Source of the DNA: Bacillus sp. Cs-700
Lineage (GTDB): Bacteria; Bacillota; Bacilli; Bacillales; Guptibacillaceae
Assembly (NCBI RefSeq): GCF_011082085.1
Contig: NZ_CP041063.1
Location: forward strand, 1,240,001 to 1,304,000
Length of the DNA stretch: 64,000 nucleotides
Direction of reading: 5' to 3'
Positions 45,768 through 57,146 of the stretch are shown here, one piece after another. Both the position numbers and the translations under genes were made by a program. Position 1 is the stretch's first letter. The number at the start of each line of letters is the position of its first letter. The notes under the pieces were generated by a model, which did not search any database, was not told the DNA's origin, and saw only the letters and a program-made list of their open reading frames with translations.

Positions 45768-47321
45768 ATGTCAAAGCAAACCTTTCTTAGAGGGACACTG
45801 TTTCTCATCTTAGCCGGGTTAATTACGAAAGTTTTAGGTTTTATTAACCGTATAGTGATGGTTCGTGTGATGGGTGAAGAAGGTGTCGGTCTTTATATGA
45901 TGGCCGTTCCTACTTTAATACTAACGATAACGCTAACACGCATGGGACTTCCTGTTGCGATTTCAAAAATGGTAGCTGAAGCTGATGCAGAAGGTAACCG
46001 CCAGAAAATCAAACAAATTTTAATTGTTTCGCTTTCGATTACGACTGTGCTTAGCGTTATTTTTACAACGATGATGATCTTTGCAGCTCCATTTTTGTCA
46101 AAAGAGGTTTTCACAGATGAGCGCACATTTTATCCGCTTGTTGCTATCGCCCCTGTTGTCTCAATTGTAGCTCTTTCTTCAGTGCTTAGAGGGTATTTCC
46201 AGGGATTACAAAACATGAGACCGTCTGCTTATTCACAAGTCATTGAACAAATTGTACGCATTTGTCTCGTCGCAGTTCTTACAGGTGCGTTTCTACCTTA
46301 TGGTGTCGAATTCGCCGCGGCAGGTGCAATGATTTCCGTAGTGCTTGGAGAACTCGCCTCGCTTCTCTTTATGTTTTCCATGTTTAAAATGAAAAAGCGC
46401 ATTAAAATAAGAAGTGGATTTTTCAACTATTTAAAAGGCGGGAGAGGGACTTTCAACAGTTTAATGAAGATTTCGCTACCGACAACTGGTAGTCAATTGA
46501 TAGGATCTCTCTCCTATTTTTTTGAACCGATTATGGTGGCACGAAGCCTTGCCATCGCTGGAGTTGCCACAACGCTTGCCACAAAACAATACGGTCACTT
46601 AACTGGTCTTGCTATACCACTGTTGTTTCTCCCTACCTTTATCACCTACTCTTTGCAGGTATCACTTGTACCCGCAATTAGTGAAGCACATGCTCAAAAG
46701 CAGTATAAACAAATTCAACACCGGTTAAGTCAAGCAATCCGACTATCGATGGTGGCTGGTGGACTTTCGGTAGTCATCACATATATCTTTGCTGTTCCAT
46801 TAATGGATATCATGTACAACGCCCCTCACGTCGCCATCTATGTACAAGTTATGGCTCCTTTCTTTTTCTTCTATTATTTTCAGGGTCCGCTTGCAGCCGC
46901 CCTACAAGCATTAGATTTAGCTAAAGCTGCTATGATCAATAGTTTTATTGGTGCAGGCGTTAAACTAATTGCGATCTTCTTTCTTGCTTCTCGACCTGAG
47001 TTAGGCATTATGGGTGCGGCTCTTGCAATTGTAATAGGCATTCTTCTCGTAACCCTTCTCCACTTTGCCACTCTTGTGAAGGCAATTGGTTTTTCTCTTG
47101 TTATAAGCGATTTACTAAAAGGCGTAACATCCATTATAGCAACTGGATTTGCCGGACAATTTCTTTATCAAACCTTCTCTTCGTCTTCCACTGATCTACT
47201 CGGTACGGTCTTAGCTATTTCGGTCACATCAATTATTTATTTTGTCATTTTACTACTGCTTGGACTTATTAATCGACAAGACTTAAGAAGAATGCCATTC
47301 ATTGGGAAGTTCATTCACTAA
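45768..47321 (+). CDS. spoVB: Stage V sporulation protein B, MurJ-like lipid flippase
   Basis: A 517-residue MATE/MOP-type exporter with about 14 predicted helices. In B. subtilis SpoVB is needed for spore cortex peptidoglycan, probably flipping lipid-linked precursors in the mother cell. SKQTFLRGTLFLILAGLITKVLGFINRIVMVR opens it (listed here as SKQTFLRGTLFLILAG then the rest), and SSVLRGYFQGLQNMRPSAYS follows near 140-160. Length and sequence agree with SpoVB. In B. subtilis the gene is sigma-E dependent, but I see no convincing sigma-E promoter here. A terminator follows. Confidence 0.93.
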   Translation: MSKQTFLRGTLFLILAGLITKVLGFINRIVMVRVMGEEGVGLYMMAVPTLILTITLTRMGLPVAISKMVAEADAEGNRQKIKQILIVSLSITTVLSVIFTTMMIFAAPFLSKEVFTDERTFYPLVAIAPVVSIVALSSVLRGYFQGLQNMRPSAYSQVIEQIVRICLVAVLTGAFLPYGVEFAAAGAMISVVLGELASLLFMFSMFKMKKRIKIRSGFFNYLKGGRGTFNSLMKISLPTTGSQLIGSLSYFFEPIMVARSLAIAGVATTLATKQYGHLTGLAIPLLFLPTFITYSLQVSLVPAISEAHAQKQYKQIQHRLSQAIRLSMVAGGLSVVITYIFAVPLMDIMYNAPHVAIYVQVMAPFFFFYYFQGPLAAALQALDLAKAAMINSFIGAGVKLIAIFFLASRPELGIMGAALAIVIGILLVTLLHFATLVKAIGFSLVISDLLKGVTSIIATGFAGQFLYQTFSSSSTDLLGTVLAISVTSIIYFVILLLLGLINRQDLRRMPFIGKFIH

Positions 47322-47358
47322 TATCATTAAGCCTATTTAAAACCGCATCCATACACAG

Positions 47359-47386
47359 AAAAAGTAACCGTCACGGTTACTTTTTC
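47359..47386. terminator. Terminator between spoVB and the DUF421 gene
   Basis: GTAACCG / CGGTTAC with loop TCA, flanked by AAAAA and TTTTT; bidirectional between convergent genes. Confidence 0.85.
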
Positions 47387-48042
47387 TCATTCTTCAAATC
47401 AATAAAAAAACTTCCATTTTTATGGAGGGAACAAAATGAAATCCGTTTTATATCTTTATGCCCAACTTTTCTAAGCTCTTGCCTAAGCCATAGTGCTGTT
47501 TTTCCAATTCGCTCAAGATGTTCTTCCTGAACTTTTCCATCCAAGATAAGGGGAAGAGGCATTAAAGTTGCAGGCTCTTCTTGTTTATTATCCTCCTCTT
47601 TTTTGATGACCGACAGCTTGCCTGAGGGTTCAAGGATCGCGAACTCAACATCTGAAACAGATGCAACGTTATTCTCTCGCAATTGAACCAGCAAATCATC
47701 AAAGTTATATCGCTGTTTTCTCATTTCCGTTTCATCGATTTTACCACGATCAATTAACACGGAAGGCTTTCCGTCCACGATTTCCCGTACTTTCTCACTT
47801 TTAAGTGAAACAAAAGCCATAAATATTTGTATTAATACAAGTACAACCATTGGAACAATCGTATTAAGCATCGGTGTCTGTGGATCTTCAATTGACATGA
47901 CGGCAAGCTCTGCAATCATAATAGAAACGACAAAATCAAGAATACTTAGCTGACCAATTTCCCGCTTTCCCATCACTCTAAAAACGAAAATAATCACAAA
48001 ATATAAAACAAGCGTTCTAAGTATAATGGTCATATATTCCAT
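47377..48042 (-). CDS. DUF421-family membrane protein (YrbG-like)
   Basis: A 221-residue protein. Three helices lie in the first ~80 residues (RTLVLYFVIIFVFRVMGKRE is family-typical) and a cytoplasmic domain follows with EIVDGKPSVLIDRGKI and MRKQRYNFDDLLVQLRENNV. The C-terminus has an extra VFRLRQEL-type helix region and FCSLHKNGSFFIDLK. DUF421 proteins such as YetF are associated with spore germinant receptor and membrane functions; the role here is unknown. Position opposite spoVB matches B. subtilis yrbG. Confidence 0.83.
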   Translation of the reverse strand: MEYMTIILRTLVLYFVIIFVFRVMGKREIGQLSILDFVVSIMIAELAVMSIEDPQTPMLNTIVPMVVLVLIQIFMAFVSLKSEKVREIVDGKPSVLIDRGKIDETEMRKQRYNFDDLLVQLRENNVASVSDVEFAILEPSGKLSVIKKEEDNKQEEPATLMPLPLILDGKVQEEHLERIGKTALWLRQELRKVGHKDIKRISFCSLHKNGSFFIDLKNEKK

Positions 48043-48139
48043 CCCTGATCCCTCCTTTCAAGCTTCTTTTATTTAGTTTAACCACGTTTTATTTCTACAT
48101 GAGGGAATGTATTGGAAATGTTGTATAGCAGAAAATAAA

Positions 48140-48166
48140 AAACTTCCCTAGTAATAGGGAAGTAAA
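48140..48166 (-). terminator. Terminator overlapping the end of the ArsB/NhaD-type gene
   Basis: On the minus strand ACTTCCCTA / TAGGGAAGT, loop TTAC, then TTTTTATTTT. The stop codon lies in the 3' arm. Confidence 0.8.
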
Positions 48167-49437
48167 TATCTGAAATAAATGTAGACTGTACTAATAACAA
48201 GCGAGATGAAGACGACCGGTAATCCAATTTTGAGAAAAGCAATGAACCTTACTTCTTGGTTGTCTTTTAACGCAAGACCAGCCACCACCACATTAGCAGA
48301 AGCTCCTATTAACGTTCCATTCCCACCAAGACATGAACCTAAGGCAAGCGACCACCACAATGGATCAAGGTTCGTCATTCCGTAACCAGAGAATTCTGAA
48401 ATCACCGGGATCATGGCTGCAACAAATGGAATGTTATCTAAAAAGGCAGAGAGAATACCTGCTCCCCACAAAATAATAAGGGAAGTCTTAGGCAAATCAC
48501 CTTCAGTATATAAAAGAATCGTCCTGGCAACTTCATCAATAATACCTACTTCCTCTAATCCACCAATAAGGATAAACAGACCCATAAAGAAAAATAACGT
48601 CACCCATTCAATCGATTCAAAAACTTCTTCCACCTTATGCTCTTTTTGTGTAATCAATAATAAAAGAACTGCTCCCGCCATCGCAATATTCGTCAATTCA
48701 GTATGTAAGACAGGGTGCAATAGAAAACCAGTAATTGTCATAAGTAATACGGCTGAAGACTTATAGAGCAAGGGTCCTTTTTTCAAATACTGAGACGCAT
48801 CAATCTTTAACAATGACTGTCGATACGAATCATTTACGATTAATCCTTTGCGATAAAAAAACAAAAGACCTGTTATGATAACAGCATATATGACCACAAC
48901 AATAGGAGCTAAGTTATAAATGAAATCATTAAAATCAAGATGGTCAACTGCCTGACCAATCATAATGTTAGGCGGATCACCGATCAATGTTGCCGTTCCT
49001 CCGATATTCGATGATAGGATTACCGTTACTAAAAAGGGCATGCTTGTGACGTTTAATATTTTCGTTAACGTCAGCGTTATCGGAACAAGTAGAAGAACTG
49101 TTGTAACGTTATCTAAAAGGGCAGATCCAACTGCAGTTAAAGTACCTATAACAGCGAGGAGCGGCAAAGGCTTACCTTGCACCTGTTGGGCAAGCTTAAT
49201 CGCAATATATTCAAATAGTCCATTTTGACTTGTAATGGAAACCAGTATCATCATAGAAAACAAGAGGGCGATGGTATTCCAATCAACGTGGTTCATAAAA
49301 GCTGAATCAGTGGTTGTAATCCCCGCCAGCAACATAAGCAGTCCGCCGCCACATGCGACGATAGCACGATTGATTTTTTCGGTAATGATGCCTATATAAG
49401 CAAGAACAAATATGGTGAGCGCAATGATTATGTCCAA
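48148..49437 (-). CDS. ArsB/NhaD (SLC13-like) family transporter
   Basis: A 429-residue membrane protein with about 11-12 helices. It has the ion-transporter superfamily segments DNVTTVLLLVPITLTL, SSNIGGTATLIGDPPNIMIG and, in the inverted second half, LDNIPFVAAMIPVI and LGSCLGGNGTLIGASANVVVAGLA. Family members move arsenite, sodium/proton or dicarboxylates; the substrate is not determinable here. I choose TTG 49437, with AAGGGG 9 nt upstream. An ATG at 49497 would add 20 hydrophilic residues, but its GGAGG is about 16 nt away. The frame is open much further, into the antisense of yrzE. Confidence 0.8.
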   Translation of the reverse strand: MDIIIALTIFVLAYIGIITEKINRAIVACGGGLLMLLAGITTTDSAFMNHVDWNTIALLFSMMILVSITSQNGLFEYIAIKLAQQVQGKPLPLLAVIGTLTAVGSALLDNVTTVLLLVPITLTLTKILNVTSMPFLVTVILSSNIGGTATLIGDPPNIMIGQAVDHLDFNDFIYNLAPIVVVIYAVIITGLLFFYRKGLIVNDSYRQSLLKIDASQYLKKGPLLYKSSAVLLMTITGFLLHPVLHTELTNIAMAGAVLLLLITQKEHKVEEVFESIEWVTLFFFMGLFILIGGLEEVGIIDEVARTILLYTEGDLPKTSLIILWGAGILSAFLDNIPFVAAMIPVISEFSGYGMTNLDPLWWSLALGSCLGGNGTLIGASANVVVAGLALKDNQEVRFIAFLKIGLPVVFISLVISTVYIYFRYLLPYY

Positions 49438-49564
49438 TCCATACTGCCCCTTCCCTGTCCCGTTTCTAACATCGTATGACGGGCTGTCCGAATTCATGAA
49501 TAGACTTCTAATTCCTCCGTAGTCGAATAGAATGTACAAACTATCTTGTTTAAGGGGGAGGAAA

Positions 49565-49954
49565 ATGAGATCCAAACACGCATTCTCAAGTATGGGGTCT
49601 GGCTTACTTGCAATTATTGTTATTGTGCTTGCAACTAGCGTCCTTTTTTCATTAATTCTGCGCTTCTCTTCGGTATCTGAAAAAGGAATTAGTCCACTCA
49701 TTATCGTAGCGACTGTGATTGCCTTTTTTATTGGAGGTTTTATTTCTGGAGGCAAAGGGGGGGAACGCGGTTGGCTACTTGGCGGAGGAACAGCTTGTAT
49801 GTATATCATACTTCTTTTTCTCATTCAATACTTAGGATATCGCGTAAACATGAACCTCGAGCAGCTACTTTATCATGCTGGTTACGGTCTCATTTGCATT
49901 CTTGGAGGAATTATTGGGGTGAATGTTAAAGGTGGCAAGCATCGAGAAGCCTAG
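49565..49954 (+). CDS. yrzE: TIGR04086-family membrane protein YrzE
   Basis: A 129-residue protein with four predicted helices (about 11-32, 42-58, 68-90 and 100-118) separated by glycine-rich GGFISGGKGGERGWLLGGG, the family feature. Function unknown. It lies opposite yajC, as B. subtilis yrzE does. ATG 49565 follows AAGGGGGAGG; an upstream ATG at 49532 has no ribosome site. Divergent from the ArsB-type transporter. Confidence 0.82.
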   Translation: MRSKHAFSSMGSGLLAIIVIVLATSVLFSLILRFSSVSEKGISPLIIVATVIAFFIGGFISGGKGGERGWLLGGGTACMYIILLFLIQYLGYRVNMNLEQLLYHAGYGLICILGGIIGVNVKGGKHREA

Positions 49955-49956
49955 AA

Positions 49957-49988
49957 AAAAGAGCGCCCTCCATAGAGGACGCTCTTCT
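49957..49988. terminator. Bidirectional terminator between yrzE and yajC
   Basis: AAGAGCG-CCTC / GAGG-CGCTCTT with loop CATA and one internal mismatch, flanked by A-run and TCTCAA. Confidence 0.75.
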
Positions 49989-49991
49989 CAA

Positions 49992-50264
49992 TTACTTGCT
50001 ATTTTCAGTGATTGATTCGCGGATTGCCGCTCGGTCAAACACCATTTTTGTACCGTCAGTTGTGCGGATTGTAATTGTACCTTCGTCCATTGCATCAATA
50101 ATTCCATGCATTCCACCGATGGTTACAACTTTATTCCCTTTTTCTAGGCTTGCTTGCATTTCTCTCGTTTTCTTTTGACGCTTCTGTTGCGGGCGAATCA
50201 AAAGGAAATAGAAAATCGCGAACATTAATAGAAGCGGGACTAAATTCATTAACGTAGAACTCAT
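49992..50264 (-). CDS. yajC: Preprotein translocase subunit YajC
   Basis: A 90-residue accessory subunit of the SecDF complex. One N-terminal helix (about 5-22, LVPLLLMFAIFYFLLIRPQQ) is followed by the family segment RPQQKRQKKTREMQASLEKG and the beta-rich GNKVVTIGGMHGIIDAMDEGTITI. It lies downstream of tgt, the common yajC position, and about 5 kb from secDF. Confidence 0.93.
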   Translation of the reverse strand: MSSTLMNLVPLLLMFAIFYFLLIRPQQKRQKKTREMQASLEKGNKVVTIGGMHGIIDAMDEGTITIRTTDGTKMVFDRAAIRESITENSK

Positions 50265-50304
50265 ACTCTTTTCACCCCTTTCCAGCAGTTACACAATCTA
50301 TGGA

Positions 50305-52490
<2,186 letters not shown>

Positions 52491-52618
52491 TTTTTTCACC
52501 ACTATTTCTAAAAAGTGTTCAACTTTATTGATTTTACCACAGCACTACCGATCCGCGCACCCTTAAGGGGCAGTTCTCCTTCCCCCCAGCTTGTAACTGA
52601 CGGTCGGAAAGCTCCCCC

Positions 52619-52816
52619 TTATCTGAACCTACCTATAATAAAAAAAAGTAGTGACAGAACAATACTAACGATGATAGAAGTAACGATAGGAAAAAAGAAT
52701 GTTGTGTTTCCTCTTCTAATTATCAAATCACCAGGTAATTTACCGACAAAGGACCACAAAACACCAATAGCTAAAAAAGCGATACCTAAAACGATAAATA
52801 GCTTTGAAATGCCCAT
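52619..52816 (-). CDS. DUF2905-family small membrane protein
   Basis: A 65-residue protein with two helices (about 4-24 and 40-61) around LPGDLIIRRGNTTFFFPI, the DUF2905 signature. Function unknown. It lies 2 nt after ruvB and before queA, as B. subtilis yrzS does, and is likely cotranscribed with ruvAB. The ~120 nt that follow, up to queA, hold only short weak palindromes such as GCACCCTTAAGGGGC on the minus strand. Confidence 0.85.
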   Translation of the reverse strand: MGISKLFIVLGIAFLAIGVLWSFVGKLPGDLIIRRGNTTFFFPIVTSIIVSIVLSLLFFIIGRFR

Positions 52817-52818
52817 CT

Positions 52819-53817
52819 TTATTTCGGAACCTCCATACCAAAGTGTTCGTATACATGATGCGTCACCATTCGTCCACGCGGCGTGCGCTGTAGAAACCCA
52901 ATTTGAAGAAGGTAAGGCTCATACACATCTTCAATCGTATGACTTTCTTCTCCAATGGTGGCGGCAATCGTATCAACGCCAACAGGTCCACCACGAAACT
53001 TTTCAATAATGGCTAACAGAAGCTTGTGGTCAATATGATCGAGTCCGAGTGGATCCACCTGCATCATCTCTAGCGCTTGTGCAGCAAGCGTCGACGAGAT
53101 GACTCCATCGCCTTTTACTTGAGCGAAATCTCTTACTCGCTTTAACAAACGATTCGCGATTCGCGGTGTTCCTCGAGAGCGACGCGCTAGTTCAACAGCG
53201 GCATTCTGATCCATTTCTACATTAAAAATATCAGCTGTTCTCATAATAATCGTTTGTAATTCATCTTCTAGATAATATTCAAGCCTGCTTAAGACACCAA
53301 ACCTGTCTCGTAAAGGAGCAGTTAATAACCCTGCTCTTGTCGTCGCACCGACAAGTGTAAATGGTGGTAGATCCAGTCGAACGGACCTAGCCGTTTCACC
53401 CTTTCCAATCACAATATCCAGGCAATAATCTTCCATTGCCGGATAAAGGACTTCTTCTACGCTTCTTGGAAGACGATGAATTTCATCAATAAATAAAACA
53501 TCTCCAGGTTCAAGCGCCGTTAAAATAGCTGCTAAATCACCTGGTCGTTCGATGGCAGGACCTGATGTTGTACGCAAATTCACTTCCATCTCATTAGCAA
53601 TGATAGCGGAAAGGGTCGTTTTACCGAGGCCTGGAGGACCATATAACAAAACATGATCCAGAGGCTCTTCGCGCATTTTTGCCGCTTCAATAAACACTTC
53701 AAGATTTCGCTTTACTTTTTCTTGTCCAATATACTGAGCTAATCGCTGAGGACGGAGGCTATATTCTACGGATGAGTCGTCACCGACTTGTTCTCCAGAT
53801 AGAATGCGATCTTCCAC
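52819..53817 (-). CDS. ruvB: Holliday junction branch migration helicase RuvB
   Basis: AAA+ motor that drives branch migration with RuvA. It has [17 protein letters not shown], Walker [10 protein letters not shown] near 61-69, Walker [10 protein letters not shown], and the RuvB-specific [19 protein letters not shown]. The winged-helix domain from about 255 ends [13 protein letters not shown]. It is 332 aa; ruvA is 12 nt upstream. Confidence 0.97.
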   Translation of the reverse strand: MEDRILSGEQVGDDSSVEYSLRPQRLAQYIGQEKVKRNLEVFIEAAKMREEPLDHVLLYGPPGLGKTTLSAIIANEMEVNLRTTSGPAIERPGDLAAILTALEPGDVLFIDEIHRLPRSVEEVLYPAMEDYCLDIVIGKGETARSVRLDLPPFTLVGATTRAGLLTAPLRDRFGVLSRLEYYLEDELQTIIMRTADIFNVEMDQNAAVELARRSRGTPRIANRLLKRVRDFAQVKGDGVISSTLAAQALEMMQVDPLGLDHIDHKLLLAIIEKFRGGPVGVDTIAATIGEESHTIEDVYEPYLLQIGFLQRTPRGRMVTHHVYEHFGMEVPK

Positions 53818-53829
53818 GTTACTCCCTCC

Positions 53830-54432
53830 TTATTGCTTCAGCATAAGCTGAAGGGCTTTCTTAATATACTGATCGGTTGTTAGCGTTTCTTCTAACAGTT
53901 TTGGTTTAACCTTCTTAATTTCTCGGTCTGCATAGCCAAGTGCTTTCAATGCTTCTAGCGCTTCATCAAGTTCATGAGCGCCTTCTTTTTGCACCTCGTC
54001 CACTGCAAATAACCCTTCTATTGGAGCTCCAAAACCTTTCAGCTTTCCTTTTAAATCAAGGATAATTTGACGAGCTGTTTTCTTTCCTACTCCAGGAAAC
54101 TTCGTCAAGAATTTTTCATCTTCCATCTCGATGGCACTAACTACCTTGTCCGGTTCGCCAGTCGCTAAAATAGCAACCGCTCCTTTAGGACCAATCCCTG
54201 ATACATTTAACAGTTTCTCAAATAAAAGGCGCTCTTCTCTAGTTGGGAAACCATAAAGAGCAATAAGATCTTCTCTCACATAATGGTGCGTAAAAATTTG
54301 AATCGATTGATTTCGATATTTCTGAAACTCAAACGGATTGCCACAGTAGATTTTATAGCCAATCGAATTGGACTCCACCACAATGTATTCTGTATCAATA
54401 TATTCAACCGTGCCTTTAATATATTCAATCAA
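53830..54432 (-). CDS. ruvA: Holliday junction DNA-binding subunit RuvA
   Basis: Binds four-way junctions as a tetramer. The OB-fold N-terminus has [19 protein letters not shown], helix-hairpin-helix repeats include [16 protein letters not shown] and [19 protein letters not shown], and the C-terminal UBA-like domain has [22 protein letters not shown] 54432 with AGGGGAG 9 nt upstream gives 200 aa, the usual size, and matches homologues that begin MIE; the frame is open 10 codons further up. Confidence 0.95.
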   Translation of the reverse strand: MIEYIKGTVEYIDTEYIVVESNSIGYKIYCGNPFEFQKYRNQSIQIFTHHYVREDLIALYGFPTREERLLFEKLLNVSGIGPKGAVAILATGEPDKVVSAIEMEDEKFLTKFPGVGKKTARQIILDLKGKLKGFGAPIEGLFAVDEVQKEGAHELDEALEALKALGYADREIKKVKPKLLEETLTTDQYIKKALQLMLKQ

Positions 54433-54497
54433 AGCTACTCTCTCCCCTGTACATACGAACATGTATTTCTATCTCTCCATTCTATCATAAAAACATG

Positions 54498-54990
54498 AAA
54501 AGCGGAGCGGGCCGGTTAAAATCCGCAGGATGTTGGAACCCATGAGATTGAGACGATTTTTGTCTCATTCGATTGGGTGAAACAGACAGAGGATTTGGCC
54601 CGCGCAGCTAGACACGAAAAGCGGAGACGAGCGTTTAGAAACAGAGATATTGGAGCTCTTGAACTAGAACACGTCTTTTGTGTTCTGGTGAAAGAGCGAA
54701 ATATCGCAGTTTCTGCGAGTCGCAGCTAGACATGAAAAGCGGAGCGGGCCGGTTAAAATCCGCAGGATGTTGGAACCCATGAGATTGAGACGATTTTTGT
54801 CTCATTCGATTGGGTGAAACAGACAGAGGATTTGGCCCGCGCAGCTAGACACGAAAAGCGGAGACGAGCGTTTAGAAACGGAGATATTGGAGCGCTTGAA
54901 CTAGAACACGTCTTTTTGTGTTCTAGTTATAGTTTGAAGTGGCCGAGTGTGTGCCCACTGCAGGTGGATCTCACGAAAAGCCGAAGGAAG
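54498..54990. repeat. Second cluster of the ~120-bp structured repeats
   Basis: Four units start at AAAAGCGGA: 54498, 54617, 54735 and 54854, with a decayed start AAAAGCCGAAG at 54976. Units 1 and 3 are identical (119 bp) and form a third type: GCGGGCC / GGCCCGC outer stem, ACCCA / TGGGT inner stem, GAGAC / GTCTC top stem, with the same GGA opposite GA loop. Unit 2 is type II. Unit 4 has a type II 5' half and a type I 3' half, so its outer stems no longer match. The stretch between ruvA and bofC holds no gene besides these. Confidence 0.9.
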
Positions 54991-55003
54991 CGTAAATTAA
55001 ACG

Positions 55004-55030
55004 CAAAAACCCGTCCTATTGGACAGGTTC
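55004..55030 (-). terminator. Terminator overlapping the end of bofC
   Basis: On the minus strand AACCTGTCC / GGACGGGTT (one G-U pair), loop AATA, followed by TTTGCG. The bofC stop codon is in the loop region. Confidence 0.7.
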
Positions 55031-55549
55031 GCTTTTGATTTTCGAAAAAGATTGAATCACATCTTCAAACTGATACCATGACTCTACAGGTATACCATCC
55101 ATAAGTTGTTCTCGCCTTTGACTTTCTAGCTTACCTACATCAATTTGGAAAAACGTTTGAATCACTTTCTCATCGGCAGGATCACCATCAAAAATGGTAA
55201 GAACACCATCCTCTGTTAAACCAAAATGACCATTTTGTTTACTTGCAGGTGAAATGTCTTCAAAATTCCGTTCAAAAACCATTTTTCCTTCTTCCTGATC
55301 CACAAGTTGCCAGTCTGCATATTGACTCCAAAAATCTTCCATTGCCCAAATCGTTTCATACACCGACCGCTTTGTAGTCACACCGTCTGCATAGTTTGTT
55401 CGTAACTCAACTTCAATAATTAACGGCCCATCCTCTTCCCCAACCTCTGTTTTTACTGTTAACCCATTTTCAGGGTAGAAAGCCTCAACCGAGTTTCCTC
55501 CAAAGATCACTAGACAACCTAAGAGAATAAGTGGATAAAGGATTTTCAT
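55016..55549 (-). CDS. bofC: BofC, intercompartmental signalling factor of sporulation
   Basis: Secreted forespore protein that controls SpoIVB-dependent pro-sigma-K processing in B. subtilis. It is 177 aa with a signal peptide (about 1-22, PLILLGCLVIFGGNSVEAF). An N-terminal domain is followed by the family core AMEDFWSQYADWQLVDQEEGKMVFERNFEDISP, given here in part, and NGHFGLTEDGVLTIFDG and QTFFQIDVGKLES. ATG 55549 with AAGGTG about 10 nt upstream is chosen; the frame extends 13 codons up. It is upstream of ruvA, as in B. subtilis, but here the repeat cluster separates them. Confidence 0.87.
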   Translation of the reverse strand: MKILYPLILLGCLVIFGGNSVEAFYPENGLTVKTEVGEEDGPLIIEVELRTNYADGVTTKRSVYETIWAMEDFWSQYADWQLVDQEEGKMVFERNFEDISPASKQNGHFGLTEDGVLTIFDGDPADEKVIQTFFQIDVGKLESQRREQLMDGIPVESWYQFEDVIQSFSKIKSEPVQ

Positions 55550-55623
55550 ATGTTTCCAACACCTTTCTTCCATATACAAGAAGTTCATGCCGTTAGCGTT
55601 TCCAATTTAGCAAACTGTATGCA

Positions 55624-55654
55624 TCAAAAAAAGCTACAGATAATCTGTAGCTTA
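55624..55654 (-). terminator. Terminator after yebC
   Basis: AAGCTACAGA / TCTGTAGCTT with a 4-nt loop on the minus strand, followed by TTTTGATG. It begins at the yebC stop codon. Confidence 0.85.
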
Positions 55655-56401
55655 CATTTGCTCATAAACCTCATCATTTATTTCCGCATTGTGATAAACT
55701 TCTTGAACATCATCATTATCTTCAAGTTGGTCAATGAGCTTCACCATGTCAATGCCATTATTGTCTACCAATGGGGTATACGTTTCTGGAACCATCGTTA
55801 TTTCAGCGGATGAGAATGTCAGACCGTTCCCTTCTAAATGCTGTTTAACATCCTGGAAATCTTGCGGATCTGTATAGATTTCATAGGCTTCTTCCGTCGT
55901 TTCCATTTCTTCTGCACCAGCTTCAATAACCTGAAGCATTAATTCTTCTCCATCAAGTTCATTTTCAGAGCGATCTAGAATGAAAAGACCTTTCCGATTA
56001 AATAAAAAGGAGACACATCCATTTTCACCCATATTTCCTTTATTTTTACTAAAAGCATGCCGTACATCAGCCGCAGCACGATTTTTGTTATCCGTTAGCA
56101 ATTGGACCATAATGGCGGCTCCTCCTGGTCCGTAGCCCTCATAAATCACATTCTCGTATTGGACGCCGTCTAGGTCGCCTGTCGCTTTTTTTATTGCACG
56201 ATCAATGTTATCGTTCGGCATATTTGAGGATTTTGCTTTATCAATAGCAAGCCTTAAGGAAGGATTTGTTTCTGGATCGCCACCGCCTTGCTTTGCGGCG
56301 ACAAAAATCTCTTTAGCTAATTTCATGAATACTTTTCCACGTTTTGCATCCTGTGCGTTTTTTCTACGCTGAATATTTTTCCATTTGGAATGTCCTGCCA
56401 T
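55652..56401 (-). CDS. yebC: YebC/PmpR-family regulator or translation factor
   Basis: A 249-residue three-domain protein. The N-terminal signature is MAGHSKWKNIQRRKNAQDAK, followed by GYGPGGAAIMVQLLTDNKNR and FSKNKGNMGENGCVSFLF near 95-150. It is annotated as a transcriptional regulator; recent work on the family points to easing ribosome stalling at proline stretches, so the molecular role is unsettled. AAAGGAG lies before the ATG. Monocistronic between terminators. Confidence 0.93.
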   Translation of the reverse strand: MAGHSKWKNIQRRKNAQDAKRGKVFMKLAKEIFVAAKQGGGDPETNPSLRLAIDKAKSSNMPNDNIDRAIKKATGDLDGVQYENVIYEGYGPGGAAIMVQLLTDNKNRAAADVRHAFSKNKGNMGENGCVSFLFNRKGLFILDRSENELDGEELMLQVIEAGAEEMETTEEAYEIYTDPQDFQDVKQHLEGNGLTFSSAEITMVPETYTPLVDNNGIDMVKLIDQLEDNDDVQEVYHNAEINDEVYEQM

Positions 56402-56482
56402 GATTAAGAACTCCTTTCAAATGTACTGATTCCATTAAACGTAACATAAGAATCGTTTAACCGAAAAGCGTTCTGCATATGT

Positions 56483-56511
56483 AAACGAGCAGGCTTCAGC
56501 CCGCTCGTTAT
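56483..56511 (-). terminator. Terminator after the sporulation lipoprotein gene
   Basis: AACGAGC-GGC / GCC-GCTCGTT with small bulges and a TTCA loop, just after the lipoprotein stop; weak T-tract. Confidence 0.6.
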
Positions 56512-56516
56512 TCTAA

Positions 56517-57146
56517 TTACTTGTTGTTTTCAAAAGGTCGTTTTGCTGCATTGCCGATATCATTTAGAATCGCATTAACATCAGACTGAACTTCTTCAAA
56601 ACCTTTGCCATCTGCCAGACGATTGTTCACATCACCCATTCGACCAAATACATCTTCATCCGTTGAAATCGAAATATTTTTCTGCTTAGTCACTTTCGCT
56701 ACTTCGCTACGGACTTTATCTTTTACATCCGCATCATTTTTGTCATTCGTATCGACGCCGATCATAATCTGATCTCCGTATACAATAACACGAGAGTCAT
56801 CCACGTTTTTAAGCTTATTGATGCGCTTCGCAAGTCGTTTAGACAATTCATTGTCATAACCTGAATAATTATCATCGGTTCGCATGTAACCTGGTCCATT
56901 CATCCCATTACGTTTATCAATTTGCTTTGTATCTGGGGCTTTAACCCCGTTTGCATAATCGCGATCCACCATGTCTGTAACGGGACCTTCTCGGTAGTCC
57001 CCGTTATTATTTTCACTAGTGTAGTATCCAATCGGACGTGTGGAATCATTATTATAACGCGTATCCATTGCCTCATTATCAGCCGTACATCCGATTAACC
57101 CACCTGCAAGCATCATTGTAGAAAGCGTCAGTATCGTTTTTCTCAA
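56517..57146 (-). CDS. YhcN/YlaJ-family sporulation lipoprotein
   Basis: A 209-residue lipoprotein. The signal peptide ends at lipobox LIGC with Cys20, so it should be anchored on the outer face of a membrane, in spores probably the inner membrane. An N/D-rich linker (about 25-95) leads to the family domain with LAKRINKLKNVDDSRVIVYG and VRSEVAKVTKQKNISISTDEDVF. B. subtilis YhcN is a spore membrane protein; the molecular role is unknown. AAAGGAGG precedes the ATG. Confidence 0.85.
   Translation of the reverse strand: MRKTILTLSTMMLAGGLIGCTADNEAMDTRYNNDSTRPIGYYTSENNNGDYREGPVTDMVDRDYANGVKAPDTKQIDKRNGMNGPGYMRTDDNYSGYDNELSKRLAKRINKLKNVDDSRVIVYGDQIMIGVDTNDKNDADVKDKVRSEVAKVTKQKNISISTDEDVFGRMGDVNNRLADGKGFEEVQSDVNAILNDIGNAAKRPFENNK

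Noticed and set aside
49438-49824. Long N-terminal extension of the ArsB/NhaD-type protein
   Set aside because: It is antisense to yrzE, P/R-rich and unlike the family N-terminus.
52515-53009. Plus-strand 164-codon frame over DUF2905 and ruvB
   Set aside because: It is a shadow of two recognised minus-strand genes.
54814-55038. Plus-strand 74-codon frame after ruvA
   Set aside because: It lies almost wholly in repeat units 3 and 4.
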